Shown here piece after piece: positions 1 to 12,336 of a stretch of DNA of 64,000 nucleotides. Source of the DNA: Agelas oroides (Eukaryota; Porifera; Demospongiae; Agelasida; Agelasidae); assembly GCA_949130485.1 (NCBI GenBank), contig OX422194.1, forward strand, positions 3,264,641-3,328,640, given 5' to 3'. The notes below the pieces were generated by a model. That model searched no databases. It saw only the letters and a program-made list of their open reading frames with translations, and had not been told where the DNA came from. Positions within the stretch are counted from its first letter, which is position 1. Every line of letters begins with the position of its first letter. The position numbers and the translations under genes are program-made.

Positions 1-3000
1 TTTCACCACTGTTGAGGTCCTGTGAAGCTCGTGCAAGCCTGTTGAAGTGCCACTGTGGCAGTCCAGTGATGCTCGTGCAAGCCTGTGTATGTGCGGGAAA
101 GACCTGATACAGCCGTTTTAACCGCCGAGGAGGTGCTGTGAAGCACGTGCATTCCTGTTTAACTCCCAGGAATGATCGAGAAAGCAGGTTTCACCACTGT
201 TGAGGTCCTGTGAAGCTCGTGCAAGCCTGTTGAAGTGCCAGGAAAGACCAAGAAAACAGTTTTTACAACTCTGGAGGCCCTGTGAAGGTCGTGCAAGCCT
301 GTTTGTGTGCGGGAAAGACCTCAGAAAGCCGTTTTAATCGCAGAGGAGGTGATGTGAAGCACGTGCAGTCCTGTTTAAGTGCCAGTAAAGATCTAGAAAG
401 CAGTTTTCATCACTGTAGAAGCCCTGTGAAGCTTGTACACGCCTGTTTAAGTACCAGGAAACAACTAGAATACAGTTTTCACCACTGTGGAGGGTCTGTA
501 GTGCTCCTGTAAGCCTGTTTATGTGCGGGAAAGACCTCAGAAAGCCGTTTTAACCGCAGAGGAGGTGATTTGAAACACGTGCAGTCCTGTTTAAGTGTCA
601 GTAAAGATCTTGAAAGCAGTTTGCATCACTGTGGTGGCCCGGTGAATCTCGTGCACACCTGTTTAAGTACCAAGAAACAACTAGAAAACGCTTTTCACCA
701 CTGTGGAGGTTCTGTAATGCTCCTGCAAGGCTGTTTATGTGCGTGAAAGGTCTCACAAGGTGGTTTTAATGTTCCGAGAGGTCCTTTGTAGCACGTGTAA
801 GCTTATTCAAGTGTTAGGAAAGACCTGATAAACCGCTTTAACAGCTGCGGAGGTGCTATGAAGCACGTGCATCCCTGTTTAACTGCCGGGAATGATCGAG
901 AAAGCTGTTTTCACCTCTATGGTGTTCGAGTGAGCTTCGTGCAAGCCTGTTTAAGAGCCAGGAAAGATCTAGAAAGCTGTTTTCACCAATGAGGGTATGC
1001 TTTGAAGTTCGTGCAAGCCTGTTTATTTGCAGGAAACACCTGACAAAGCGGTTCTAACCACCGAGGAGGTGCTGTGAAGCACTTGGGACCCTGTTTAACT
1101 GCCGGGAATGATCGAGAAAGCAGAGTTTCACCACTGTTGAGGTCCTGTGAAGCTCGTGCAAGCCTGTTGAAGTGCCAGGAAAGACCAACAAAACACTTTT
1201 TACCATCCTGGTAGCCCTGTGAAGCTTGTGCAAGCATGTTTATGTGAGGTAAAGACCAGTTTTAACCACTTTGGATGTCCTGTAGCTCGTCCAACCCTGT
1301 TTAAGTACAAGGAAAGAAGTAGAAAACAGTTTTCACGCTCGTACAAGCCTGTTGAAGTGCCAGGAAAGAACTAGAAAGCAGTTTTCACCACTGTGGGGTC
1401 CTGTAATGCTCGTGGAAGGCTGTTTATGTGCGTGAAATGTCGCACAAAGCGGTTTTACCCTCCCGAGATGTCCTGTGAAGCTCGTGCAAGGCTATTTAAG
1501 TGTTAGGAAAGATCTCGAGCGCAGTTTTCACCACTGTGGAGGTCGAGTGATGCCCATGGAAGCCTGTGTATGTGCCTGAAAGACCTGATAAAACGGTTTT
1601 AACCGTCGAGGAGGTGCTGTGAAGCACGTGGATCCCTGTTTAACTGCCGGGAATGATCGAGAAAGCAGGCTTCACCACTGTTGAGGTCCTGTGAAGCTCG
1701 TGCAAGCCTGTTTATGTGCCATGAAAGAGCTAGAATGCAATTTTCACCACCGTGGAAGTCCTGTGAAGCTCCGACAAGCCTGTGTATGTGCGGGAAAGAC
1801 CTGATAAAAATCGTTTTAACCGCCGAGGAGGTGCTGTGAAGCACGTGGGACCCTGTTTAACTGCCGGGAATGATCGAGAAAGCAGAGTTTCACCACTGTT
1901 GAGGTCCTGTGAAGCTCGTGCAAGCCTGTTGAAGTGCCAGGAAAGACCAACAAAACACTTTTTACCACCCTGGTAGCCCTGTGAAGCTTGTGCAAGCCTG
2001 TTTATGTGAGGTAAAGACCTTAAAAAGCCGTTTTAACCGCCGAGGAGGTCTGTGAAGCACGTGCAGTCCTGTTCAATTGCCAGTAAAGATCTTGAACGCA
2101 GTTTTCACCACTGTGGAGGTCCAGTTATGCTCATGGAAGCCTGTGTATGAGCCTGAAAGACCTGTTAAAACAGTTTTAACCGCCGAGGAGGTGCTGTGGA
2201 GCACGTGGATCCCTGTTTAACTGCCGGGAATTATCGAGAAAGCAGGCTTCACCACTGTTGAGGTCCTGTGAAGCACGTGAAAGGCTGTTGAAGTGCCAGG
2301 AAACACCAAGAAAACAGTTTTTACCACTCTGGAGGCCCTGTGAAGGTCGTGCAAGCCTGTTTATGTGCGGGAAAGACCTCAGAAAGCCGTTTTAACCCCA
2401 GAGGAGGTGATGTGAAGGACGTGCAGTCCTGTTTAAGTGCCAGTAAAGATCTAGAAAGCAGATTTCATCACTGTGGAAGCCCTGTGAAGCTCGTGCACGC
2501 CTGTTTAAGTACCAGGAAACAACTAGAATACAGTTTTCACCACTGTGGAGGATCTGTAATGCTCCTGCAAGCCTGTTTATGTGCGGGAAAGACCTCAGAA
2601 AGCCGTATTAACCGCAGAGGAGGTGATGTGAAGTACGTGCAGTCCTGTTTAAGTGCTGTTTAAGTACCAGGAAAGAAGTAGAAAACAGTTTTCACGCTCG
2701 TACAAGCCTGTTGAAGTGCCAGGAAAGAACTAGAAAGCAGTTTTCACCACTTTGGATGTCCTGTAATGCTCGTGGAAGCATGTTTATGTGCGTGAAATGT
2801 CGCACAAAGAGGTTTTACCCTCCCGAGATGTCCTGTGAAGCTCGTGCAAGGCTATTTAAGTGTTAGGAAAGATCTCGAGCGCGGTTTTCACCACTGTGGA
2901 GGTCGAGTGATGCTCGTCAAAACATGTGTATGTGCCTGAAAGACCTGATAAAACGGTTTTAACCACCAAGGAGGTGCTGTGAAACACGTGGATCCCTGTT

Positions 3001-4950
3001 TAACTGCCGGGAATGATCGAGAAAGCAGGCTTCACCACTGTTGAGGTCCTGTGAAGCTCGTGCAAGCCTGTTGATGTGCCATAAAAGTGCTAGAATGCAG
3101 TTTTCACCACCGTGGAGGTCCTGTGAAGCTCCGGCAAGCCTGTGTATGTGCGGGAAAGACCTGATAAAAATCGTTTTAACCGCCGAGGAGGTGATGTGAA
3201 GCACGTGGGTCCCTGTTTAACTGCCGGAAATGATCAAGAAAGCAGAGTTTCACCACTGTTGAGGTCCTGTGAAGCTCGTGCAATCCTGTTGAAGTGCCCG
3301 GAAAGACCAACAAAACACTTTTTACCACTCTGGAAGGCCCTGTGGAGCTTGTGCAAGCCTGTTTATATGAGGGAAAGACCTTAAAACGCGGTTTAAACCG
3401 CCAAAGAGGTGCTGTAAAGCGCGTGCAGTCCTGTTCAATTGCCAGTAAAATCTCGAACACAGTTTTCACCACTGTGGTAGTCCAGTGATGCTCATGCAAG
3501 CCTGTGTATGTGCGGGAAAGACCTGATAAACCGCTTTAACAGCTGAGGAGGTGCTGTGAAGCACCTGGATCCCTGTTTAACTGCCGGGAATGATCGAGAA
3601 AGCAGAGTTTCACCACTGTTGAGGTCCTGTGAAGCTCGTGCAAGCCTGTTGAAGTGCCAGGAAAGACCAAGAAAACAGTTTTTACCACTCTGGAGGCCCT
3701 GTGAAGTTCGTGCAAGCCTGTTTATGTGCGGGAAAGACCTCAGAAAAGCCGTTTTAACCGCAGAGGATGTGATGTGAAGGACGTGCAGTCCTGTTTAAGT
3801 GCCAGTCAAGATCTATAAAGCAGTTTTCATCACTGTGGAAGCCCTGTGAAGCTCGTGTACGCCTGTTTAAGTACCAGGAAACAACTAGAATGTAGTTTTC
3901 ACCACTGTGGAGGTTCTGTAATGCTCCTGCAAGCCTGTTTATGTGCGGGAAAGACCTCAGAAAGCCGTTTTAACCGCAGAAGAGGTGATGTGAAGCACGT
4001 GCAGTCCTGTTTAAGTGCCAGTAAAGATCTAGAAAGCAGTTTTCATCACTGTGGAAGCCCTGTGAAGCTCGTGCACGCCTGTTTAAGTACCAGGAAACAA
4101 CTAGAATACAATTTTCACCACTGTGGAGGTTCTGTAATGCTCTTGCAAACTTGTTTATGTGTGTGAAAAGTCTCACAAGGCAGTTTTAAGGTCCCGAGAG
4201 GTTCTGTTAAGCACGTGCAAGCCTATTTAAGTGTTAGGAAAGATCTGGAATGCAGGTTTCACCTCTGTGGTAGTCCAGTGATGCTCATGCAAGCCTGTGT
4301 ATGTGCGGGAAAGACCTGATAAGCCGCTTTAAGAGCTGAGGAGGTGCTTTGAAGCACGTGCATCCCTGTTTAATTGCCGTGAATGATCAAGAAAGCAGTT
4401 TTCACCTCTATGGTGTTCGAGTGAGCTTCGTGCAAGCCTGTTTAAGAGCCAGGAAAGATCTAGAAAGCTGTTTTTACCAATGAGGGTATGCTTTGAAGTT
4501 CGTGCAATCCTGTTTATTTGCAGGAAGCACCTGACAAAGCGATTCTCACCGCCGAGGAGGTGCTTTGAAACACGTGCAGGCCTGTTTATGTGCCAGGAAA
4601 GATCTAGAAAGCAGTTTTAACCACTTTGGATGTCCTGTAGCTCGTCCAACCCTGTTTAAGTACCAGGAAAGAAGTGGAAAACAGTTTTCACGCTCGTACA
4701 AGCCTGTTGAAGTGCCAGGAAAGAACTAGAAAGCAGTTTTGACCACTGGGGAGGTCCTGTAATGCTCGTGGAAGCATGTTTATGTGCATGAAATGTCGCA
4801 CAAAGCTGTTTTACCCTCCTGAGATGTCCTGGGAAGCTCGTGCAAGGCTATTTAAGTGTTAGGAAAGATCTCGAGCGCAGTTTTCACCACTGTGGAGGTC
4901 GAGTTATGCTCGTGGAAGCCGGTGTTTGTGCCTGAAAGACCTGATAAAAC

Positions 4951-6661
4951 CGTTTTCACCGCCGCGGAGGTGCTGTGAAGCACGTGGGTCCCTGTTTAAC
5001 TGCCGGGAATGATCGAGAAAGCAGAGGTTCACCACTGTTGAGGTCGTGCAAGCCTCTTGATGTGCCAGGAAAGACCAACAAAACACTTTTTACCACTCTG
5101 ATGGCCCTGTGAAGCTTATGCAAGCCTGTTTATGTGAGGGAAAGACCTTAAAAAGCCGTTTAAACCCCCGATGAGGTGCTGTGAAGCACGTGCAGTCCTG
5201 TTCAATTGCCACTAAAGATCTCGAACGCAGTTTTCACCACTGTGGTAGTCCAGTGATGCTCATGCAAGCCTGTGTATGTGCGGGAAAGACCTGATAAACC
5301 GCTTTCACAGCTGAGGAGGTGCTATGAAGCACGTGCATTCCTGTTTAACTGCCAGCAATGATCGAGAAAGCAGTTTTCACCTCTATGGTGCTCGAGTGAG
5401 CTTCGAGGAGGTGCTGTGAAACACGTGCAGGCCTGTTCTGTGTCAGCAAAGATCTAGAAAGCAGTTTTAACCACTTTGGATGTCCTGTAGCTCGTCCAAC
5501 GCTGTTTAAGTACCAGGAAAGAAGTAGAAAACAGTTTTCACTCTCGTACAAGCCTGTTGAAGTGCCAGGAAATAACTAGAAAGCAGTTTTCACCACTGTG
5601 GAAGTCCTGTAATGCTCGTTGAAGCCTGTTGATGTGCGTGAAATGCCGCACAAAGCGGTTTTACCCTCCACAGATGTCCTGTGAAGCTCGTGCAAGGCTA
5701 TTTAAGTGTTAGGAAAGATCTCGAGCGCAGTTTTCACCACTGTGGAGGTCGAGTGATGCTCATGGAAGCCTGTGTATGTGCCTGAAAGACCTGATAAAAC
5801 CGTTTTCACCGCCGCGGAGGTGCTGTGAAGCACGTGGGTCCCTGTTTAACTGCCGGGAATGATCGAGAAAGCAGAGTTTCACCATTGTTGAGGTCCTGTG
5901 AAGCTCGTGCAAGCCTCTTGATGTGCCAGGAAAGACCAACAAAACACTTTTTACCACTCTGATGGCCCTGTGAAGCTTATGCAAGCCTGTTTATGTGAGG
6001 GAAAGACCTTAAAAAGCCGTTTAAACCCCCGATGAGGTGCTGTGAAGCACGTGCAGTCCTGTTCAATTGCCACTAAAGATCTCGAACGCAGTTTTCACCA
6101 CTGTGGTAGTCCAGTGATGCTCATGCAAGCCTGTGTATGTGCGGGAAAGACCTGATAAACCACTTTCGCAGCTGAGGAGGTGCTATGAAGCACGTGCATT
6201 CCTGTTTAACTGCCGGCAATGATCGAGAAAGCAGTTTTCACCTCTATGGTGCTCGAGTGAGCTTCGAGGAGGTGCTGTGAAACACGTGCAGGCCTGTTCT
6301 GTGTCAGCAAAGATCTAGAAAGCAGTTTTAACCACTTTGGATGTCCTGTAGCTCGTCTAACGCTGTTTAAGTACCAGGAAAGAAGTAGAAAACAGTTTTC
6401 ACTCACGTACAAGCCTGTTGAAGTGCCAGGAAATAACTAGAAAGCAGTTTTCACCACTGTGGAAGTGCTGTAATGCTTGTTGAAGCCTGTTGATGTGCGT
6501 GAAATGTTGCACAAAGCGGTTTTACCCTCCAGAGATGTCCTGTGAAGCTCGTGCAAGGCTATTTAAGTGTTAGGAAAGATCTCGAGCGCAGTTTTCACCA
6601 CTGTGGAGGTCGAGTGATGCTCATGGAAGCCTGTGTATGTGCCGGAAAGACCTGATAAAAC
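4951..6661 (+). repeat. About 861-bp higher-order duplication within the satellite
   Basis: A block of about twelve monomers occurs twice in direct succession. The segment starting CGTTTTCACCGCCGCGGAGG lies at 4,951, 5,801 and 6,662. The second unit is 861 bp. The first is 850 bp because it lacks a short piece around 5,041-5,045. The third start marks only a partial copy that soon diverges. Units 1 and 2 are close to identical, so this is a recent unequal exchange or slippage event inside an older, more diverged array. Confidence 0.85.
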
Positions 6662-8872
6662 CGTTTTCACCGCCGCGGAGGTGCTGTGAAGCACGTGGGT
6701 CCCTGTTTAACTGCCGGGAATGATTGAGAAAGCAGAGTTTCACCATTGTTGAGGTCCTGTGAAGCTCGTGCAAACCTGTTGAAGTGCCAGGAAAGACCAA
6801 CAGAACACTTTTAACCACTCTGGAAGGCCCTGTGAAGCTTGTGCAAGCTTGTTTATGTGAAGTAAAGACCTTAAAAAGCCGTTTTAACCTCCGAGGAGGT
6901 CTGTGAAGCACGTGCAGTCCTGTTCAATTGCCAGTAAAGATCTGGAATGCAGTTTTCACCACTGTGGAGGTCCAGTTATGCTCGTGGAAGCCTGTATATG
7001 AGCCTGAAAGACCTCATCAAACCGTTTTAACCGCCGAGGAGGTGCTGTGAAGCACGTGGATCCCTGTTTAACTGCCGGGAATGATCGAGAAAGCAGAGTT
7101 TCACCACTGTTGAGGTCCTGTGAAGCTCGTGCAAGCCTGTTGAAGTGCCAGGAAAGACCAAGAAAACAGATTTTACCACTCTGGAGGCCCTGTGAAGGTC
7201 GTGGAAGCCTGTTCATGTGTGGGAAAGACCTCAGAAAGCCGTTTTAACCGCAGAGGAGGTGATGTGAAGCACGTGAAGTCCTGTTTAAGTGGCTGTAAAG
7301 ATCTAGAAAGCAGTTTTCATCACTGTGGAAGCCCTGTGAAGCTCGTCCACGCCTGTTTAAGTACCAGGAAACAACTAGAATACAGTTTTCACCACTGTGG
7401 AGGTTCTGTAATGCTCGTGGAAGGCTGTTTATGTGCGTGAAATGTCGTACAAAGCTGTTTTATGCTCCTGAGATGTCCTGTGAAGCTCGTACAAGGCTAT
7501 TTAAGTGTTAGGAAAGATCCCGAGCGCAGTGTTCACCACTGTGGAGGTCGAGTGATGCTCGTGGAAGTCTGTGTATGTCCCTGAAAGACCTGATAAAACG
7601 GTTTTAACCGCCGAGGAGGTGCTGTGAAGCATGTGAATCCCTGTTTAACTGCCGGGAATGATCGAGAAAGCAGGTTTCACCACTGTTGAGGTCCTGTGAA
7701 GCTCGTGCAAGCCTGTTGAAGTGCCAGGAAAGACCAAGAAAACAGTTTATCCCAATCTGGAGGTCCTGTGAAGCTCGTGCAAGCCTGTTTATGTGCGTGA
7801 AAAGTCTGACAAAGCGGTTTTAACCTCCTGAGAGGTGCTGTGAAGTTCGTGCTAGCCTGTTTAAGTGTGAGGAAAGATCTAGAAAGCCACTGCGCATGGA
7901 GGTCCTCTGAAGCTCGTTCAAGCCTGTCTATGTGCGGGAAACACCTGATGAAGCCGTTTTAACCACCTAGGAGATGCTGTGAAGCACGTTCAGGCCTTTT
8001 TAAGTGGTAGGGAATTTTGAGAAAGCTGTTTTCACCACTGTGGAGGTCCTGTGAAACTCCTGCAAGCCCATTTATGCGCAAGAAAGATCTGACAAACCAG
8101 TTTCAACCCCAGTAGAGACCCTGTGTAGTTTCTGCAAGCCTCTTTAAGTGTGAGGAAAGATCTAGAAAGCAGTTTTCACCACCGTAGACGTCCAATGAAG
8201 CACGTGCAAGCCTGTTTCAGAGCCAGGAAAAGCCTACAAAGCAGTTTTAACCACTGTGAAACTCGTGAAAGCGTGTTTATGTACTGGTAAGGCATAGAAA
8301 GCAGTTTTAACCACTCTGGAGGCACTGTGGAGCTCGTGAAAGCCTGTTTATGTGTGGAAAAGACATTATAAAGCCGTTTTAACCGCCGAAAAGGTGCTGT
8401 GAAGCACGTGGATCCCTGTTTAACTGCCGGGAATGATCGAGAAAGCAGAGTTTCACCACTGTTGAGGTCCTGTGAAGCTCGTGCAAGCCTGTTGAAGTGC
8501 CAGGAAAGACCAAGTAAACAGGTTTTACAACTCTGGAGGCCCTGTGGAGTTCGTGCAATCCTGTTTATGTGCGGGAAAGACCTCAGAAAGCCGTTTTAAC
8601 CGCACAGAAGGTGATGTGAAGGACGTACAGTCCTGTTTAAGTGCCAGTAAAGATCTAGAAAGCAGTTTTCATCACTGTGGAAGCCCTGTGAAGCTCATGT
8701 ACGCCTCTTTAAGTACCAGGAAACAACTAGAATACAGTTTTCACCACTGTGGAGGTTCTGTAATGCTCCTGCAAGCCTGTTTATGTGCGGGGAAGACCTC
8801 AGAGAGCCGTTTTAACCGCAGAGGAGGTGATGTGACGCCCGTACAGTCCTGTTTAACTGCCAGTAAAGATCT

Positions 8873-9600
8873 AGAAAGCAGGTTTCACCACTGTTGAGGT
8901 CCTGTGAAGCTCGTGCAAGCCTGTTGAAGTGCCAGGAAAGACCAAGAAAACAGTTTTTACCACTCTGGAGACCCTGTGAAGCTTGTGCAAGCCTGTTTAT
9001 GTACAGGAAAGACCTTACAAAGTCGTTTTTAACCGAACAGGAGGTGCTGTTAAGCACGTGCAGTCCTCTTTAAGTGCCAGTAATGATCTAGAAAGCAGTT
9101 TTCACCACTGTTGAGGTCCTGTGAAGCACGTTCGGGCCCGTTGAAGAGCCAGGAAAGACCAACAAAACAGTTTTTACCACTCCGGAGACCCTGTGAAGCT
9201 TGTGCAATGCTGTTTATGTGAGGGAAAGACCTTAAAACGCTGTTTTTACTGCCGAGGAGATGCTGTGAAGTACGTGCAGTCCTGTTCAATTGCAAGTAAA
9301 GATCTCGAACGCAGTTTTCACCACTGTGGAGGTCCAGTTATGCTCGTGGAAGCCTGTGTATGAGCCTGAAAGACCTGATAAAACCATTTTAATCGCCGAG
9401 GAGGTTCTGTGAAGCACGTGCATCCCTGTTTAACTGCCGGGAATGATCGAGAAAGCAGAGTTTCACCACTGTTGAGGTCCTGTGAAGCTCGTGCAAGCCT
9501 GTTGAAGTGCCAGGAAAGACCAAGAAAACAGTTTTTACAACTCTGGAGGCCCTGTGGAGTTCGTGCAATCCTGTTTATGTGCGGGAAAGACCTCAGAAAG
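8873..9600 (+). repeat. Satellite block duplicated at 14,951-15,680
   Basis: This block of about ten monomers is nearly identical to the block 6,078 bp further on. It has unusual marker variants such as CGTTTTTAACCGAACAGGAG, CACGTTCGGGCCCGTTGAAG and GCTTGTGCAATGCTG. A third, shortened and more diverged version lies near 16,930-17,350. The matching open frames in the two blocks are offset by exactly 6,078 bp, so the whole block moved or duplicated as a unit. Confidence 0.85.
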
Positions 9601-10234
9601 CCGTTTTAACCGCACAGAAGGTGATGTGAAGGACGTACAGTCCTGTTTAAGTGCCAGGAAAGATCTAGAAAGCAGTTTTCATCACTGTGGAAGCCCTGTG
9701 AAGCTCGTGCACGCCTGTTTAAGTACCAGGAAACAACTAGAATACAGTTTTCACCACTGTGGAGGTTCTGTAATGCTCCTGCAAGCCTGTTTATGTGCGG
9801 GAAAGACCTCAGAAATCCGTTTTAACCGCAGAGGAGGTGATGTGACGCCCGTACAGTCCTGTTTAACTGCCAGTAAAGATCTAGAAAGCAGTTTTCGTCA
9901 CTGTGGAAGCCCTGTGAAGCTCATACACGCCTGTTTAAGTACCAGGAAACAACTAGAATACAGTTTTCACCACTGTGGAGGTTCTGTAATGCTCCTGCAA
10001 GCCTGTTTATGTGCGGGAAAGACCTCAGAAAGCCGTATTAACCGCAGAGGAGGTGATGTGAAGCACGTGCAGTCCTGTTTAAGTGCCAGTAAACATCTAG
10101 AAAGCAGTTTTCATCACTGTGGAAGCCCTGTGAAGCTCGTGCACGCCTGTTTAAGTACCAGGAAACAACTAGAATACAGTTTTCACCACTGTGGAAGATC
10201 CGTAATGGTCCTGCAAGCCTGTTTATGTGCGTGA
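9554..10234 (+). repeat. Run of three clean 216-bp satellite trimers
   Basis: CAGTCCTG, the start of one monomer type, recurs at 9,638, 9,854 and 10,070, a spacing of exactly 216 bp. Between these points the three monomer types follow in the same order each time. The run leaves a 226-codon open frame made of a 24-residue repeat (for example SSFHHCGSPVKLVHACLS). I treat it as non-coding: no non-repeat domain and no flanking gene structure is visible, and parts of the opposite strand are open as well. It is the clearest place to define the trimer. Confidence 0.85.
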
Positions 10235-11710
10235 AAGGTCTCACAAGGCTGTTTGAAGGTCGCGAGAGGTTCTGTTAAGCACGTGCAAGCCTATTTAAGT
10301 GTTAGGAAGGATCTATAATGCAGGTTTCACTACTGTGGTAGTTCAGTGATGCTCATGCAAGCCTGTGTATGTGCGGGAATGTCCTGATAAACTGCTTTAA
10401 CCGCTGAGGAGGTGCTGTGAAGCACGTGCATCCCTGTTTAACTGCCGGGAATGATCGAGAAAGCAGTTTTCACCACTATGGAGTTCGAGTGAGCTTCGTG
10501 CAAGCCTGTTTAAGAGCCAGGAAAGACCTAGAAAGCTGTTTTCACCAATGAGGGTATGCTTTGAAGTTCGTGCAAGGCTGTTTATTTGCAATAAACACCT
10601 GACAAAGCGGTTTTAACCGCCGAGGAGGTGCTGTGAAACACGTGCAGGCCTGTTTATGTCCCAGCAAAGATCTAGAAAGCAATTTTAACCACTTTGGATG
10701 TCCAGTAGCTGGACCAACCCTGTTTAAGTACCAGGAAAGAAGTAGAAAGCAGTTTTCACCACTGTGTAGGTCCTGTAATGCTCGTGGAAACCTGTTTATG
10801 TGCGTGAAATGTCGCACAAAGTGGTTTTACTCTCCCGAGATGTCCTGTGAAGCTCGTGCAGGGTTATTTAAGTGTTAGGAAAGATCTCGAACGCAGTTTT
10901 CACCACTGTGGAGGTCGAGTGATGCTCGTGGAAGCCTGTGTATGTGCCTGAAAGACCTGATAAAACCATTTTAACCGCCGAGGAGGTGCTGCTTAACTGC
11001 CGGGAATGATCGAGAAAGCAGGTTTCACCACTGTTGAGGTCCTGTGAAGCTCGTGCAAGCCTGTTGAAGTGCCAGGAAAGACCAAGAAACTAGTTTTTAC
11101 CACTCTGCAGGTCCTGTGAATCTCGTGCAAGCCTGTTTATATGCGTGAAAGGTCTGACAAAGCGGTTTTAACCTCCTGAGAGGTGCTGTGAAGTTCGTGC
11201 TAGCCTGTTTATGTGTGAGGAAAGATCTAGAAAGCCACTGTGCATGGAGGTCCTGTGAAGCTCGTGCAAGCCTGTTTATGTGCGGGAAACGCCTGATGAA
11301 ACCGTTTTAACCACCTAGGAGATGCTGTGAAGCAAGTTCAGGCCTGTTTAAGTGGCAGGGAATTTAGAGAAAGCTGTTTTCACCACTGTGGAGGTCCTGT
11401 GAAACTCCTGCAAGCCCATTTATGTGCAAGAAAGACCTGACAAACCCGTTTCAACCACAGTACAGGCCCTGTGTAGCTTCTGCAAGCCTCTTTAAGTGTG
11501 GGGAAAGATCTAGAAAGCAGTTTACACCACTGTGGACGTCCAATGAAGCACGTGCAAGCCTGTTTAAGAGCCAGGAAAAAACCTACAAAGCAGTTTTAAA
11601 CACTGTGAAGCTCGTGAAAGCGTGTTTATGTACTGGTAAGACATAGAAAGCAGTTTTAACCACTCTGGAGGCACTGTGGAGCTCGTGAAAGCCTGTTTAT
11701 GTATGGAAAA

Positions 11711-12336
11711 GACAGTCCTGTTTAAGTGCCAGTAAAGATCTAGAAAGCAGTTTTCATCACTGTGGAAGCCCTGTGAAGCTTGAGCACGCCTGTTTAAGTA
11801 CCAGAAAACAATTAGAATACAGTTTTCACCACTGTCTAGGTTCTGTAATCCTCCTGCAAGCCTGTTTATGTGCGGGAAAGACCTCAGAAAGCCGTTTTAA
11901 CCTCCGAGGAGGTGATGTGAAGCACATGCAGTCCTGTTTAAGTGCCAGTAAAGATCTAGAAAGCAGTTTTCATCACTGTGGAAGCCCTGTGAAGCTCGTG
12001 AAAGCCTGTTTATGTATGGAAAAGACAGTCCTGTTTAAGTGCCGGTAAAGATCTAGAAAGCAGTTTTCATCACTGTGGAAGCCCTGTGAAGCTCGAGCAC
12101 GCCTGTTTAAGTACCAGAAAACAGCTAGAGTACAGTTTTCACCACTGTCTAGGTTCTGTAATCCTCCTGCAAGCCTGTTAATGTGCGGGAAAGACCTCAG
12201 AAAGCCGTTTTAACCTCCGAGGAGGTGATGTGAAGCACATGCAGTCCTGTTTAAGTGCCAGTAAAGATCTAGAAAGCAGTTTTCATCACTGTGGAAGCCC
12301 TGTGAAGTTCGTGCACGCCTTTTTTTAAGTACCAGG
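11711..12336 (+). repeat. 313-bp tandem duplication in the satellite
   Basis: Two near-identical 313-bp units start with GACAGTCCTGTTTAAGTGCC at 11,711 and 12,024. They share marker variants CTGTCTAGGTTCTGTAATCC and GAAGCACATGCAGTCC. The length is not a multiple of 72, so the exchange joined monomers out of register. The junction fuses the end of a TGTATGGAAAAGAC monomer to GACAGTCCTG. Confidence 0.85.
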
